Shown in pieces: positions 45,061 through 55,413 of a stretch of 64,000 nt of DNA. Location of the stretch: NCBI RefSeq assembly GCF_900119165.1, contig NZ_FPJG01000006.1:4092001-4156000 (forward strand), written 5' to 3'. Both the position numbers and the translations under genes were made by a program. The DNA is from Amycolatopsis australiensis. Lineage in GTDB: Bacteria > Actinomycetota > Actinomycetes > Mycobacteriales > Pseudonocardiaceae. The notes under the pieces were generated by a model. The model searched no databases, was not told where the DNA came from, and worked only from the letters and a program-made list of their open reading frames with translations. The stretch's first letter is position 1, and each line of letters begins with the position of its first letter.

Positions 45061-48000
45061 ATGACCGCGGTCACCGAACTCGCCGGCGAGTTCGTCGAAG
45101 CGCTGTTCGCCGCCGATCCGCTGACGCCCGCCCTGCTCGGCCTCCGGCCGGCCGAACCCGGCCTGCCGGACCTGTCCGCCGAGGCCGAGCAGGCGTTCCG
45201 GGCCCGGCTGGCGGAGCTGCTGGAGCGGGCCCGTGCGCTGGACGCCGCGCAGCTGTCCGCCGAAGACCGCCTCACCCGCGAAGTCCTGATCGCCACGGCC
45301 GAGAACCGCATCGGCGTGATCGACGCCCGCACGGCCGAGTTCACGGTCACCGACATCATGGTCGCCCCCGCGGCGTCGCTGCTCATGGCGCTGCCGATGA
45401 CGACGGTGACGGCGGGTGAAGCCGCGGAAGCCCAGCTCGGCAGGCTGGCCGCGATCCCGGAGTACCTGCGCCAGGCCGCGCGGCGGCACGCCGAGGGCAT
45501 CGCGCACGGGCTCGTGCCGGTGGCGCACCTGGTCGACGCCGCGATCGCGCACCTCGACCGCTACCTGGCCGACCCGGACGCGGACCCGCTGCGCCGCCAG
45601 CCGGCGCCGGACGAGGAGTTCGGGCGGCGGCGGGACGAGCTGCTGGCCGAGGTCGTCCGGCCGGCCTTCGCCGAATACCGCGAATTCCTCGCCACCGAGG
45701 TCAAGCCGCACGGGCGGTCCGCGGACCGGCCCGGGCTGAAGTGGCTGCCAGGCGGCGAAGCGGCGTACGCGCGGCTCGTGAAGGTGCACACCACCACCGA
45801 TCGCACCCCGGAAGAGCTGCACCGGACGGGCCTCGACGTCATCGAGTCGCTGGCCGCCGAATACCGCCGGCTGGGCCGGAAGGTCTTCGGCACCGACGAC
45901 CTGCCGGAGATCTTCGACCGCCTGCGCACCGACCCGGCCCTGCGCTGGAGCAGCGGCGACGAGCTGCTGGACACGGCGCGCACGGCCGTCGGCCGGGCCA
46001 CCGCGGAGGCCCCGAAGTGGTTCGGCCGGGTCCCCGGGCAGGAGTGCACGGTCGAGGCCGTGCCGGCGGAGGTGGCCCCCGGCGCGCCCGCGGCGTACTA
46101 CCTGCGCCCGGCCGCCGACGGGTCCCGGCCCGGCATCTACTTCGCCAACACCCACGAAGCCGGCGAGCGGTTCCGGCACACCGCGGAGTCGACCGCGTTC
46201 CACGAAGCCGTGCCCGGGCACCACTTCCAGCTGAGCATCGCCCAGGACCGCACCGAGCTGCCGCTGCTGCGCCGCATCGGCAACTTCACCGCCTACACCG
46301 AGGGCTGGGGCCTCTACAGCGAGCGTCTCGCCGACGAGATGGGCCTCTACTCCGACGACGTCGCGCGGCTGGGCATGCTGACCGGCGACTCGATGCGGGC
46401 GGCGCGGCTGGTCGTCGACACCGGCCTGCACGCGCTGGGCTGGAGCCGCCGGCAGGCCGTGGACTTCCTGCTGGAGCACACGCCCGAGGCGCGCGTCGAG
46501 GTCGAGACGGAGGTCGACCGCTACATCGCGTGGCCGGGCCAGGCGCTGGCGTACATGGTGGGCCGGCTGGAGATCCAGCACCTCCGCGCCCGCGCCGAGG
46601 AGCGGCTCGGCTCCCGGTTCGACATCCGGGCGTTCCACGACGTCGTGCTCGCCGGGGGCGCGCTGCCGCTGTCGGCGCTGGCCACCGTCGTCGACGAATG
46701 GGTGGCCGGGCACGGCGACACCGTCAACGGCCTGGCCGCCGAGCTGGTCGAGCTGACGTTCGAGCAGGAGCCGCTCGCCCCGTCGATCCACGGCTTGCCG
46801 GGCGAGCACGACAGGCTGGCCGACCAGACCCGGGCGGCGCAGGAGCGGTTCCGCGCCGCTTACCGGGCGCTCGCCGCCCGCGCCAGGGCGTTGCCCGGCG
46901 ACGGCTTGCCGCCGGAAGAGGCGGTGACGCGCGAGGTCGTGATCGCCGCCGCGGAGGTGGAGGCGGACCGCCTCGGTGCCCGCAGCGCCGACGTCGCGGT
47001 GAGCGACGGCTTGACCGCGCCCGCGCTGGGGCTGCTGCTGTACCTGCCGTACTACCGGCTGGATGACGAGCAGAAGGCCCGCGGCTACCTCGCCCGGCTC
47101 GCCGCGATCGGGACGTACCTCGAAACGCTGACCGAGCGGCAGCGCGAAAGCCTGGCCGACGGGCTCGTCCCGCCCGCCTACCTCGCCCGCGTCGGCATCG
47201 AGTACATCGACCGCTACCTCGCCGCACCGGAGAGCGACCCGCTGAAGGTCGGCACGACGGCGGAGGTCGAGGGCTTCGAGGCCGAGCGCGACCGGTTGCT
47301 CGCTGAGGTCGTCCGGCCGGCCTACGCCCGCTACCGCGACTTCCTGCGCACCGAGGTCGAACCGGTGGGGCGCCCCGACACCGCGCCCGGGATCGGGCAC
47401 GTTCCGGGGGGCGCCGAGCGGTACGCGGCACTGATCCGCGCCGAGACGACGACCGAGCGCACGGCCCAGGAGCTGCACGAAACCGGGCTCGCGCTGATCG
47501 AAAAGCTCGGCGAGGAGTACCGCGAGCTGGGGCGGAAGGTGTTCGGCACCACCGATCTCGCCGAGATCTTCGAGCGCCTGCGCACGGATCCGGCGTTGCG
47601 CTGGCGTGACGGCGAGGAGCTGCTGTCCGCGGCCCGGGACGCCATCGCCCGGGCGGAAGCCGTGGCGCCGCACTGGTTCTCGCGCATCCCGGCGGAGAAG
47701 TGCGAGGTCGCCCCGGTGCCGGAGGCGGACGCGGCGAGCGGCACGATCGCGTACTACCTGCAGCCGTCGCTCGACGGTTCGCGGCCGGGAACCTACTACG
47801 CCAACACCTACGAAGCCGAGAAACGGCCGCGGTTCACCAGCGAGGCGATCGCGTTCCACGAAGCCGTGCCGGGCCACCACTTCCAGCTCAGCCTGGCCCA
47901 GGAGCTGCGTGACCTGCCGCTGCTGCGGCGGATCGGCATGTTCAACGCCTACGCCGAGGGCTGGGGCCTCTACGCCGAGCGGCTCGCGGACGAGATGGGA

Positions 48001-51000
48001 CTGTATTCGGACGACGTCGCCCGCCTCGGCATGCTGACGCAGGACTCGATGCGGGCCGGCCGGCTCGTGGTCGACACCGGGATGCACGCGCTGGGCTGGA
48101 GCCGGCAGCAGGCGATCGACTACCTCGTCGAGCACACGCCGATGGCCCGCCTGGAGATCGAGGCCGAGATCGACCGGTACGCCGCCTGGCCGGCGCAGGC
48201 GCTCGGGTACATGGTCGGGCGCCTGGAGATCCAGCGGCTGCGCGCGGAAGCCGAGCGCGCGCTCGGCGACCGCTTCGACATCCGCGGCTTCCACGACGTC
48301 GTGCTCGGCCACGGGATGCTGCCGCTGTCCGCGCTGGCGAAGGTCGTCGCGGACTGGGTGGCGGCCCAGGGCGACACGCCGGACCGGCTGGCCGACGAGC
48401 TGATGGCGGTCAACTTCGAACGGCAGCCGCTGTACCCGTCGGTGTTCGGCCTGCCCGGCGACCACGGCAAGCTGCCGGACCCGAGTGCCGGGGCCGAAGC
48501 CCGGTTCCGGGCGCGGTACGCGGACATCGCCGCGCGGGCCGAGGCCGTCGAGCCCGCCGGCCTGTCCGACGCCGAGCGCATCACCCGCGAAGTGGTGATT
48601 TCGCAGGCGAAGACCGAGATCGACGAGATCGACTCCCGCCGCGCCGACATCGCGGTCAGCGACGGGCTCGGCGCGCCCGCGCTGCAGCTGCTGCTCTACC
48701 TGCCGCAGACGGTGCTGGACGACGAGCCGAAGGTCCGCGGCTACCTCGCCCGGCTCGCCGGCGTCGGCACCTACCTCGACGCGCTGATCGCCCGGCAGCG
48801 CGCCGCGGTGGCCGAGGGCCTGGTGCCGCCGGACTTCCTGGTGCGCACCGGCATCGGATACGTCGACCGCTACCTCGCGGCGCCCGAGCGTGACCCGCTG
48901 CGGGTGACACCGTCGTACGCGCTCGAGGGCTTCGAGGCCGAGCGTGACCGGCTGCTGGCCGAAGTCGTCCGGCCGGCGTACGCGCGGTATCGCGCGTTCC
49001 TGGCCGACGAGGTCGCCCCGGTGGCGCGACCCGAGACCTCTCCCGGGATCGGCGACCTGCCGGGCGGGCCGGAGCGGTACGCGGCCTTGATCCGCGTCGA
49101 GACGACGACCGAGCGCGCGGCCCAGGAGCTGCACGACACGGGACTCGCGCTGATCGAAAAGCTCGGGGACGAATACCGCGAGCTGGGCGCGAAGGTGTTC
49201 GGCACGACGGATCTCGCGGAGATCTTCGAGCGGATCCGGACGGACCCGGCGTTGCGCTGGCACGACGGCGAGGAGCTGCTCGCCGGCGCGCGGGAGGCCA
49301 TCGCGCGGGCGGAAGCCGTGGCGCCGCAGTGGTTTTCGCGCGTGCCGGACCAGAAGTGCGGGGTCGCGCCGGTGCCGGAGGCGGAAGCCGCGAGCGGCAC
49401 GATCGCGTACTACCTGCGGCCGTCGCTCGACGGGACCCGGCCGGGCGTGTACTACGCGAACACGTACGAGGCCGACAAGCGGCCGCGGTTCACCAGCGAG
49501 GCGATCGCGTTCCACGAAGCCGTGCCGGGGCACCACTTCCAGCTGTGTCTCGCACAGAGCCTCACCGGGCTGCCGCTGCTGCGGCAGATGGCGCACGTGA
49601 ACGCCTATGCCGAGGGCTGGGGGCTGTACGCCGAGCGGCTGGCCGACGAGATGGGCCTGTACTCCGACGACATCGCCCGGTTGGGCATGCTGACCCAGGA
49701 CTCGATGCGCGCGGGCCGGCTGGTCGTCGACACGGGGTTGCACGCGCTCGGGTGGAGCCGGCAGCAGGCGGTCGACTACCTCGTCTCGCACACGCCGATG
49801 GCCCAGCTGGAGATCGAGGCCGAAATCGACCGGTACGCCGCCAACCCCGGGCAGGCGCTCGGGTACATGGTGGGCCGGCTGGAGATCCAGCGGCTGCGGT
49901 CCGAAGCCGAACAGGCGCTCGGCGAGCGGTTCGACATCCGCGAGTTCCACGACGTCGTGCTGGGCAACGGAACCGTGCCGCTGCCCGTGCTGTCGCGCGT
50001 CGTGGCCGAGTGGGTGGCGCTGCGGCGTGACACGCCGGACCGGCTCGCGGACGAGTGCCTGGAACTGATGTTCGAGGCGCGGCCGCTGCTGCCGTCGCTC
50101 TACGGGCTGCCGGGCGCGCACGACCAGCTCGGCGACCAGTCGGCCGAGGCGGCCGCCCGCTACCGCGCGGGCCTCGCCGGGATCGTGGCGCGGGCGGAGG
50201 CGATCGACGCGGCGGCGCTGACGCCGGCCGAGCGCGTCACGCGTGACGTCGTGATCTGGCAGGCGCGCGTCGAGATCGACGTGCTCGACTCGCGCCGCGC
50301 CGACATCGCGGTGAGCGACGGGCTGGCCGCGCCGGCGCTCGAGCTGCTGATCATGCTGCCGCAGGCGGTGCTCGACGACGAGGCCAAGGCCCGCGGCTAC
50401 CTCAGCAGGCTCGCCGCGGTCGGCACGTACCTGGACCAGGTGATCGAGCGGCAGCGGGCCGCGCTCGCCGAAGGTCTCACGCCACCGGAGTTCCTGGCGC
50501 GCGCCGGCGTCGGCTACGTCGAGCGTTACCTGGCCGCGCCGGAGAACGACCCGCTGAAGGTGCCGGTCCGCGGCCTGGAGGCCGAGCGCGACCGGCTGCT
50601 GGCCGAAGTGGTGCGGCCCGCGTACGCGCGGTACCGCGACTTCCTGGCCGACGAGGTCGTCCCGGTCGCGCGCCCGGAGACGTCGCCGGGGATCGGCGAC
50701 CTGCCGGGCGGGCAGGAGCGGTACGCGGCGCTGATCCGGGCCGAGACGACGACCGAGCGCACCGCGCAGGAACTGCACGAAACCGGGCTGGCGGTCATCG
50801 AGCGGCTGGCGGGGGAGTACCGCGAGGTGGGCGCGAAGGTCTTCGGTACGACGGACCTCGCGGAGATCTTCGAACGGATCCGCACCGATCCGGAGCTGCG
50901 CTGGCGCGACGGCGACGAGCTGCTGGAAGCGGCCCGGCAGACGATCGCCCGCGCGGAAGCCGTGGCGCCGCAATGGTTCCTGCGGGTGCCGGAGCAGCGG

Positions 51001-51690
51001 TGCGAGGTCGCGCCGGTGCCGGAGGCGGAGGCCGAAGGCGGCTCGATCGCGTACTACATCGACCCGTCACTCGACGGTTCGCGACCGGGCACCTACTACG
51101 CCAACACGCACGGAGCCGACCAGCGGCAGCGGACGCTCGCCGAGGCGACGGCGTTCCACGAAGCCGTGCCGGGCCACCACTTCCAGCTCACGCTCGCCCA
51201 GCAGCCGACCGGCGTGCCGCTGCTGCGCCGGATCTGCGTCTTCAACGCCTACTGCGAGGGCTGGGGCCTGTACGCCGAGCGCCTCGCGGACGAGATGGGG
51301 CTGTATTCGGACGACGTCGCCCGCCTGGGACTGCTGACGCAGGACTCGATGCGGGCGGCGCGGCTGGTCGTCGACACGGGAATGCACGCGCTCGGCTGGA
51401 GCCGCCGGCGGGCGGTCGACTACCTGCGCGACAACACGCCGATGGCCCAGATCGAGATCGACGCGGAGATCGACCGGTACGCGGGCCACCCGGGCCAGGC
51501 GCTCGGGTACATGGTGGGCCGCCTGGAGATCGAGCGCCTGCGCGCGGAGGCCGAGCGGACGCTGGGCGAGCGGTTCGACATCCGCGAGTTCCACGACGTC
51601 GTGCTGGAAAGCGGAAGCCTGCCGCTTCCGGTACTGGCGGACGTGGTGGCCGATTGGGTGGCGGCGCGGGCCGCAGGGGAGGCGCGGTGA
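45061..51690 (+). CDS. Giant protein with four tandem DUF885 peptidase-like modules
   Basis: 2209 residues in one uninterrupted frame. Four copies of a complete DUF885 unit occupy about 1-556, 557-1109, 1110-1661 and 1662-2209; single proteins of this family normally have about 550-600 residues. Each copy keeps the putative metal motif [11 protein letters not shown] (starting at 381, 933, 1485 and 2033) and the following [20 protein letters not shown] with its glutamate. Modules 2-4 share long near-identical DNA stretches, module 1 is the most diverged. No signal peptide or membrane helix is evident, so it is probably cytoplasmic. TAGGGT (45017-45022) is a possible -10. DUF885 activity is undetermined; the motif suggests a zinc peptidase. 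It overlaps a 20-codon frame that leads into fahA. Confidence 0.92.
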   Translation: MTAVTELAGEFVEALFAADPLTPALLGLRPAEPGLPDLSAEAEQAFRARLAELLERARALDAAQLSAEDRLTREVLIATAENRIGVIDARTAEFTVTDIMVAPAASLLMALPMTTVTAGEAAEAQLGRLAAIPEYLRQAARRHAEGIAHGLVPVAHLVDAAIAHLDRYLADPDADPLRRQPAPDEEFGRRRDELLAEVVRPAFAEYREFLATEVKPHGRSADRPGLKWLPGGEAAYARLVKVHTTTDRTPEELHRTGLDVIESLAAEYRRLGRKVFGTDDLPEIFDRLRTDPALRWSSGDELLDTARTAVGRATAEAPKWFGRVPGQECTVEAVPAEVAPGAPAAYYLRPAADGSRPGIYFANTHEAGERFRHTAESTAFHEAVPGHHFQLSIAQDRTELPLLRRIGNFTAYTEGWGLYSERLADEMGLYSDDVARLGMLTGDSMRAARLVVDTGLHALGWSRRQAVDFLLEHTPEARVEVETEVDRYIAWPGQALAYMVGRLEIQHLRARAEERLGSRFDIRAFHDVVLAGGALPLSALATVVDEWVAGHGDTVNGLAAELVELTFEQEPLAPSIHGLPGEHDRLADQTRAAQERFRAAYRALAARARALPGDGLPPEEAVTREVVIAAAEVEADRLGARSADVAVSDGLTAPALGLLLYLPYYRLDDEQKARGYLARLAAIGTYLETLTERQRESLADGLVPPAYLARVGIEYIDRYLAAPESDPLKVGTTAEVEGFEAERDRLLAEVVRPAYARYRDFLRTEVEPVGRPDTAPGIGHVPGGAERYAALIRAETTTERTAQELHETGLALIEKLGEEYRELGRKVFGTTDLAEIFERLRTDPALRWRDGEELLSAARDAIARAEAVAPHWFSRIPAEKCEVAPVPEADAASGTIAYYLQPSLDGSRPGTYYANTYEAEKRPRFTSEAIAFHEAVPGHHFQLSLAQELRDLPLLRRIGMFNAYAEGWGLYAERLADEMGLYSDDVARLGMLTQDSMRAGRLVVDTGMHALGWSRQQAIDYLVEHTPMARLEIEAEIDRYAAWPAQALGYMVGRLEIQRLRAEAERALGDRFDIRGFHDVVLGHGMLPLSALAKVVADWVAAQGDTPDRLADELMAVNFERQPLYPSVFGLPGDHGKLPDPSAGAEARFRARYADIAARAEAVEPAGLSDAERITREVVISQAKTEIDEIDSRRADIAVSDGLGAPALQLLLYLPQTVLDDEPKVRGYLARLAGVGTYLDALIARQRAAVAEGLVPPDFLVRTGIGYVDRYLAAPERDPLRVTPSYALEGFEAERDRLLAEVVRPAYARYRAFLADEVAPVARPETSPGIGDLPGGPERYAALIRVETTTERAAQELHDTGLALIEKLGDEYRELGAKVFGTTDLAEIFERIRTDPALRWHDGEELLAGAREAIARAEAVAPQWFSRVPDQKCGVAPVPEAEAASGTIAYYLRPSLDGTRPGVYYANTYEADKRPRFTSEAIAFHEAVPGHHFQLCLAQSLTGLPLLRQMAHVNAYAEGWGLYAERLADEMGLYSDDIARLGMLTQDSMRAGRLVVDTGLHALGWSRQQAVDYLVSHTPMAQLEIEAEIDRYAANPGQALGYMVGRLEIQRLRSEAEQALGERFDIREFHDVVLGNGTVPLPVLSRVVAEWVALRRDTPDRLADECLELMFEARPLLPSLYGLPGAHDQLGDQSAEAAARYRAGLAGIVARAEAIDAAALTPAERVTRDVVIWQARVEIDVLDSRRADIAVSDGLAAPALELLIMLPQAVLDDEAKARGYLSRLAAVGTYLDQVIERQRAALAEGLTPPEFLARAGVGYVERYLAAPENDPLKVPVRGLEAERDRLLAEVVRPAYARYRDFLADEVVPVARPETSPGIGDLPGGQERYAALIRAETTTERTAQELHETGLAVIERLAGEYREVGAKVFGTTDLAEIFERIRTDPELRWRDGDELLEAARQTIARAEAVAPQWFLRVPEQRCEVAPVPEAEAEGGSIAYYIDPSLDGSRPGTYYANTHGADQRQRTLAEATAFHEAVPGHHFQLTLAQQPTGVPLLRRICVFNAYCEGWGLYAERLADEMGLYSDDVARLGLLTQDSMRAARLVVDTGMHALGWSRRRAVDYLRDNTPMAQIEIDAEIDRYAGHPGQALGYMVGRLEIERLRAEAERTLGERFDIREFHDVVLESGSLPLPVLADVVADWVAARAAGEAR

Positions 51691-51749
51691 AGGCGACCTG
51701 GCGCGATCTGGACTGCGGCGCGCGTCGGTTGGGCGGAGGAGTGCGATGA
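51687..51749 (+). CDS. Possible 20-residue coupling ORF
   Basis: GTG 51687 overlaps the stop of the four-module gene (GTGA) and its TGA overlaps the fahA start (ATGA). It would encode [20 protein letters not shown]. It may serve translational coupling rather than make a stable peptide; a GGAGGAG ribosome site for fahA lies inside it. It could equally be a chance frame in a short linker. Confidence 0.3.
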   Translation: MKATWRDLDCGARRLGGGVR

Positions 51750-52951
51750 CCTGGCTCGACCTGCCCGACGACACGCTGTTCGGCCTGGAGAACCTGCCCT
51801 ACGGCGTGTTCTCCGTCGGCGGCGCGCCCGAGCGACGGGCCGGGGTGCGCGTCGGCGACCTGGTGCTCGACCTGACCGCCGCAGCCGCCGAAACCGCGGC
51901 CGCGTTCGCGCCCTTGCTCACCGCGGGCGTGCTCAACCCGCTGCTCGCCGCCGGGCCCGGCGTCTGGCGTGAGGTCCGGGACAGTGTCCGGGAATGGCTC
52001 ACCGAACCGCGGTACGCCGACCGGTTGCGTCCGCACCTCGTGCCCGTCGCGGAGGTGACCACCCACCTGGCGTTCGACGTCGCCGACTACGTCGACTTCT
52101 ACTCCAGCGAGCACCACGCCCTCAACGCCGGCCGGATCTTCCGCCCCGACGCGGCCGAGCTGCCGCCGAACTGGAAGCACCTGCCGATCGCCTACCACGG
52201 CCGGGCGGGCACGGTCGTGGTGTCGGGCACGCCGGTCGTCCGGCCGCACGGGCAGCGCAAACCGCGCAACGCCGACGCTCCCGCGTTCGGCCCCTCGCGG
52301 CGGCTCGACATCGAGGCGGAGGTCGGGTTCGTCGTCGGCGTACCGTCCACTGCGGGCACTCGTGTGTCCACAGCGGACTTCGCCGGTCACGTCTTCGGCG
52401 TGTGCCTGGTCAACGACTGGTCCGCCCGCGACATCCAGGCGTGGGAGTCCCAGCCGCTGGGCCCGTTCCTGGGCAAGTCGTTCGGTACGTCGGTGTCGCC
52501 GTGGATCGTCCCGCTGGACGCGCTGGAGCACGCGCGCGTCGACGGCCCGCCGCAGGACCCGGAGCCGTTCGAGTACCTGCGTACCAGCGAGAAGTGGGGG
52601 CTGGATCTGGCGCTCGAGATCCGCCTCAACGGCCACGTGGTCTCCAGGCCACCATTCGCGACGCAGTACTGGACGGCACCGCAGCAGCTGGCACACCTGA
52701 CGGTCAACGGCGCGAGCCTGCGCACGGGCGACCTGTTCGCCTCGGGCACGGTGACGGGCCCGGAACGCGACCAGCGAGGATCGTTGCTGGAGCTGTCGTG
52801 GGGCGGCCGCGAGCCACTGGAGCTGCCGGGAGGCGAGAAACGCACGTTCCTGGATGACGGCGACGAGGTGGTGATCACGGCAACGGCCCCAGGCCCGGCG
52901 GGCAGGCGAATCGGCTTCGGCGAAGTGCGGGGGACGGTGGTGCCGGGCTGA
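51746..52951 (+). CDS. fahA: Fumarylacetoacetase
   Basis: 401 residues from ATG 51746 with GGAGGAG upstream. It hydrolyses fumarylacetoacetate to fumarate and acetoacetate, the last step of tyrosine/homogentisate breakdown. N-terminal SH3-like domain (NLPYGVFSVGGAPERRAGVRVG), then the FAH catalytic domain with DYVDFYSSEHHALNAGRIFRP, LPIAYHGRAGTVVVSG, the metal-binding LDIEAEVGFVVG and VNDWSARDIQAWE, and GKSFGTSVSPW. Complete. Being downstream of, and linked to, the four-module DUF885 gene suggests co-expression; hmgA or maiA homologues are not in this window. Confidence 0.95.
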   Translation: MTWLDLPDDTLFGLENLPYGVFSVGGAPERRAGVRVGDLVLDLTAAAAETAAAFAPLLTAGVLNPLLAAGPGVWREVRDSVREWLTEPRYADRLRPHLVPVAEVTTHLAFDVADYVDFYSSEHHALNAGRIFRPDAAELPPNWKHLPIAYHGRAGTVVVSGTPVVRPHGQRKPRNADAPAFGPSRRLDIEAEVGFVVGVPSTAGTRVSTADFAGHVFGVCLVNDWSARDIQAWESQPLGPFLGKSFGTSVSPWIVPLDALEHARVDGPPQDPEPFEYLRTSEKWGLDLALEIRLNGHVVSRPPFATQYWTAPQQLAHLTVNGASLRTGDLFASGTVTGPERDQRGSLLELSWGGREPLELPGGEKRTFLDDGDEVVITATAPGPAGRRIGFGEVRGTVVPG

Positions 52952-53131
52952 GCGGTGGGCCTCGTTCGCCGCGCTCGACGAGCGCCGACCCGGCTGGCGC
53001 CGCGCCCGATCGGGGTGGGCTGCACCCGCCCTGACCCGTACCCCACGGCGCTCGGCCGCGCCGACCCGGTGCCGTCGCGCCCGAGCGGCGCGCGTTGCCC
53101 GGCGCCAACCTGCGCCCCACCGCCGCCGCGC

Positions 53132-53335
53132 TGCGTCCGGCTGGCGTGGGTCGCGCTGGGCTGGTCTGATCCCGGGTGCGTCCGGCTGGGGTGGGTCGCG
53201 GTGGCCTGGCTTGATCCGCGTTGCGTCCGGCTGGGGTGGGTCGCGCTGGGCTGGTCTGATCCCGGGTGCGTCCGGCTGGGGTGGGTCGCGGTGGCCTGGC
53301 TTGATCCGCGTTGCGTCCGGCTGGCGTGGGCCGCG
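53132..53335. repeat. 45/90-bp tandem repeat, about 4.5 copies
   Basis: TGCGTCCGGCTGG starts at 53132, 53177, 53222, 53267 and 53312, exactly 45 bp apart. Two variants alternate, so 53132-53221 and 53222-53311 are near-identical 90-bp units. Because 45 is divisible by three, long open frames run through it on both strands, giving WVALGWSDPG or THPSRTQRGSSQA-like low-complexity peptides that I regard as non-coding. It lies in the 569-bp gap between fahA and the LLM oxidoreductase; the flanking parts of the gap show no gene. Confidence 0.88.
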
Positions 53336-53477
53336 CCGACCTGCCCCGACCGGCGCCGCGCCCGACCGGCGCCGGCCGCGCAGATCAGCGCCGGAGCCAT
53401 CCGCGCCGCCCGACCGGGGCCACCCCCGCGCCGCGCCGGAGTGGTGCCGCGCACACCCTCCTCCCGCCCCGATGCCG

Positions 53478-53506
53478 CATAATGGCCGGACTAAGCGCTT
53501 GCTCAG
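53478..53506 (+). promoter_or_regulatory. Promoter and partial palindrome before the LLM oxidoreductase
   Basis: CATAAT (53478-53483) is a good -10, followed at the expected transcription start by CTAAGCGCTTGCTCAG (53491-53506), an imperfect palindrome CTnAGCnnnnGCTnAG of the kind bound by TetR repressors of lipid genes. An AGGAGG ribosome site follows at 53509-53514. A regulator is not identified. Confidence 0.45.
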
Positions 53507-53520
53507 CCAGGAGGAGACCC

Positions 53521-54561
53521 ATGAGGATCGGGACCGCGATCAGCTATGCCGGAGGCTTCGGGGAGAGCGTCGCCGATGTCGTCGAACTCGAGAAAGCCGG
53601 CCTTGACGTCGTCTTCGTTCCGGAGGCCTACTCCTTCGACGCCGTCAGCCAGCTCGGGTACCTCGCCGCCAAGACCCAGCGGGTCCAGCTCGCCTCCGGC
53701 ATCTTCCAGATCTACACCCGCACCCCGACCTTGACCGCGATGACCGCCGCCGGGCTGGACTTCGTCTCCGATGGGCGGTTCATTCTCGGGCTCGGGGCCT
53801 CCGGGCCGCAGGTCATCGAGGGCTTCCACGGCGTCAAGTACGACGCGCCGCTCGGCCGTACCCGCGAGATCGTCGAGATCTGCCGTCAGGTCTGGCGCCG
53901 GGAACGCGTCGTGCACGAGGGCAAGCACTACACGATCCCGCTGCCGCCGGAGCAGGGGACCGGGCTCGGCAAGCCGCTCAAGCTGATCAACCACCCCGTG
54001 CGCGAACGCATCCCCGTCCTGCTCGCCTCGCTCGGCCCCAAGAACGTCGCGCTCACCGCCGAGATCGCCGAGGGCTGGCAGCCGATCTTCTTCCACCCCG
54101 AGAAGGCCGCGGACGTCTGGGGCGCGTCGCTGGCCGAAGGCAAGGCCAAGCGCGACCCCGCGCTGGGCGAGCTGGACACCTTCGTCAGCGTCGCGCTCGC
54201 CATCGGCGACGACGTCGAGCCGCTGCTCGACCACCTGCGGCCCGTCGTGGCCCTCTACGTCGGCGGGATGGGTGCGCGCGGCAAGAACTTCTACAACGAC
54301 CTCGCCCGCCGCTACGGCTACGAGGCCGAGGCGAAGCTCATCCAGGACCTCTACCTCGACGGCAAGAAGGAAGAGGCCGCCGCGGCCGTGCCACTCGAGC
54401 TGCTGCGCGCGATCTCGCTGGTCGGCCCCGCCGGGTACGTCAAGGAACGGCTGGCGGCCTTCAAGGACGCCGGGGCGACGACCCTGGTCGTCAACCCGCT
54501 GCTGCCCGGCCGCGAGGCGCGGGTCGCGGCGGTGGCGCAGCTGCGGGAACTCCTCGGCTGA
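53521..54561 (+). CDS. LLM-class F420-dependent oxidoreductase
   Basis: 346 residues from ATG 53521. Luciferase-like TIM barrel: VVFVPEAYSFDAVSQLGYLAAKTQRVQLASGIFQIYTRTPTLTAMTAAGLDFVSDGRFILGLGASGPQVIEGFHG is the standard N-terminal half. These enzymes transfer hydride from coenzyme F420 to diverse substrates; the reaction here is unknown. The GxxASGPQVxEG segment and YVKERLAAFKDAGATTL near the end match the large actinobacterial subfamily. Confidence 0.92.
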   Translation: MRIGTAISYAGGFGESVADVVELEKAGLDVVFVPEAYSFDAVSQLGYLAAKTQRVQLASGIFQIYTRTPTLTAMTAAGLDFVSDGRFILGLGASGPQVIEGFHGVKYDAPLGRTREIVEICRQVWRRERVVHEGKHYTIPLPPEQGTGLGKPLKLINHPVRERIPVLLASLGPKNVALTAEIAEGWQPIFFHPEKAADVWGASLAEGKAKRDPALGELDTFVSVALAIGDDVEPLLDHLRPVVALYVGGMGARGKNFYNDLARRYGYEAEAKLIQDLYLDGKKEEAAAAVPLELLRAISLVGPAGYVKERLAAFKDAGATTLVVNPLLPGREARVAAVAQLRELLG

Positions 54562-54565
54562 GGCG

Positions 54566-55216
54566 TCACACCGGGGACGCGTAGACGGCGACCCGCGGCG
54601 CGTCGATCCCGGCGCTGTCGTGGGTCCCGTCGCTGGTGATCAGCCGCAGCTGCGGGCCCGGCCCGTCGGGCGCGACCAGCGTGCTGTCCGGCTCGTCCGG
54701 CGGGAACGTCGCCGTCCGGCGGACCGTGAACCGGGCCTGGCGGCCCTCGTCGTCGCGCACGACCACCGCGGCGCCCGGTCTCAATGTGCCCAGCCGGGCG
54801 AACGCGCCGCTCGAGTAGCCGAAGCCCGCGTGCCCGGAGAGCACCGCGACACCCGGGTCGCCCGGTGCGGGACCGTCGGCGAACCAGCCGACGCCCAGCG
54901 CCGTGCCGGGCTGCTCGCGACGGCCGCCGACGTGGCCGAGGTCGACGACGTGGTTCAGGGTCAGGCCGAGGTCGGGGATCAGCAGCGCGGCCGGCCGGAC
55001 ACCGGCTCCCGCGGTGGCGGGACGGTCCGCGGCCGACGCGCCGGGGGTGACCGAAGCGCTCGGCGCGAGCACCGCCGTGACGCCGAGCAGCACGCAGCCG
55101 AGCCCCGCCACCACCGCGACGACGGCGGCGGCCGGCCGCACGAGCTGCGCTCGCCGCTCGGGTGGTTCGTCAGCGTTCCCCTGCCGCACACCGGTAAGTC
55201 GGGACACCGCGGGCAA
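54566..55216 (-). CDS. Class F-like sortase with catalytic Cys replaced by Ser
   Basis: 216 residues: short cytoplasmic N-terminus, one membrane helix (AAAVVAVVAGLGCVLLGVTAVL), then the sortase beta-barrel. The catalytic His129 (LSGHAGFG) and Arg208 (DAPRVAVYA) are in place, and the strand that should read LITC reads LRLITSDG, putting Ser195 where the nucleophilic cysteine belongs. The codon at 54632-54634 is AGC on the coding strand. The fold is otherwise complete, so it is either inactive or a serine variant. Class F sortases process cell-wall anchored proteins; no substrate is adjacent. Confidence 0.82.
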   Translation of the reverse strand: MPAVSRLTGVRQGNADEPPERRAQLVRPAAAVVAVVAGLGCVLLGVTAVLAPSASVTPGASAADRPATAGAGVRPAALLIPDLGLTLNHVVDLGHVGGRREQPGTALGVGWFADGPAPGDPGVAVLSGHAGFGYSSGAFARLGTLRPGAAVVVRDDEGRQARFTVRRTATFPPDEPDSTLVAPDGPGPQLRLITSDGTHDSAGIDAPRVAVYASPV

Positions 55217-55413
55217 GCGTTACCGAATCGTGTCCGAGCGTGGCCGGGTTCACTCGATCGGCTTACCGGAGTTGTGACCTGTGTCAGAAAAGCACGTCCG
55301 GAGGCCCGAAATCCGGCAAAGTCCGGCGAACCGCCGTGATTTCCGCCAAGATCGGATGTTTCGACCAGGCGAAACAGGGTTATCCACGGTGCGGAAGAGA
55401 GGTGCGCCCGGCT

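Noticed and set aside
45037..50973. 1978-codon open frame on the minus strand opposite the DUF885 repeats
   Set aside because: It is a shadow of the repeated plus-strand gene at very high GC: low-complexity Arg/Val/Gly/Leu composition, no recognisable domain, and it mirrors the repeats of the coding strand.
52387..53482. Open frames on both strands through the 45-bp array, with 15-residue peptide repeats
   Set aside because: The period is a multiple of three, so frames stay open automatically; there is no ribosome site or family match, and one frame continues antisense into fahA.
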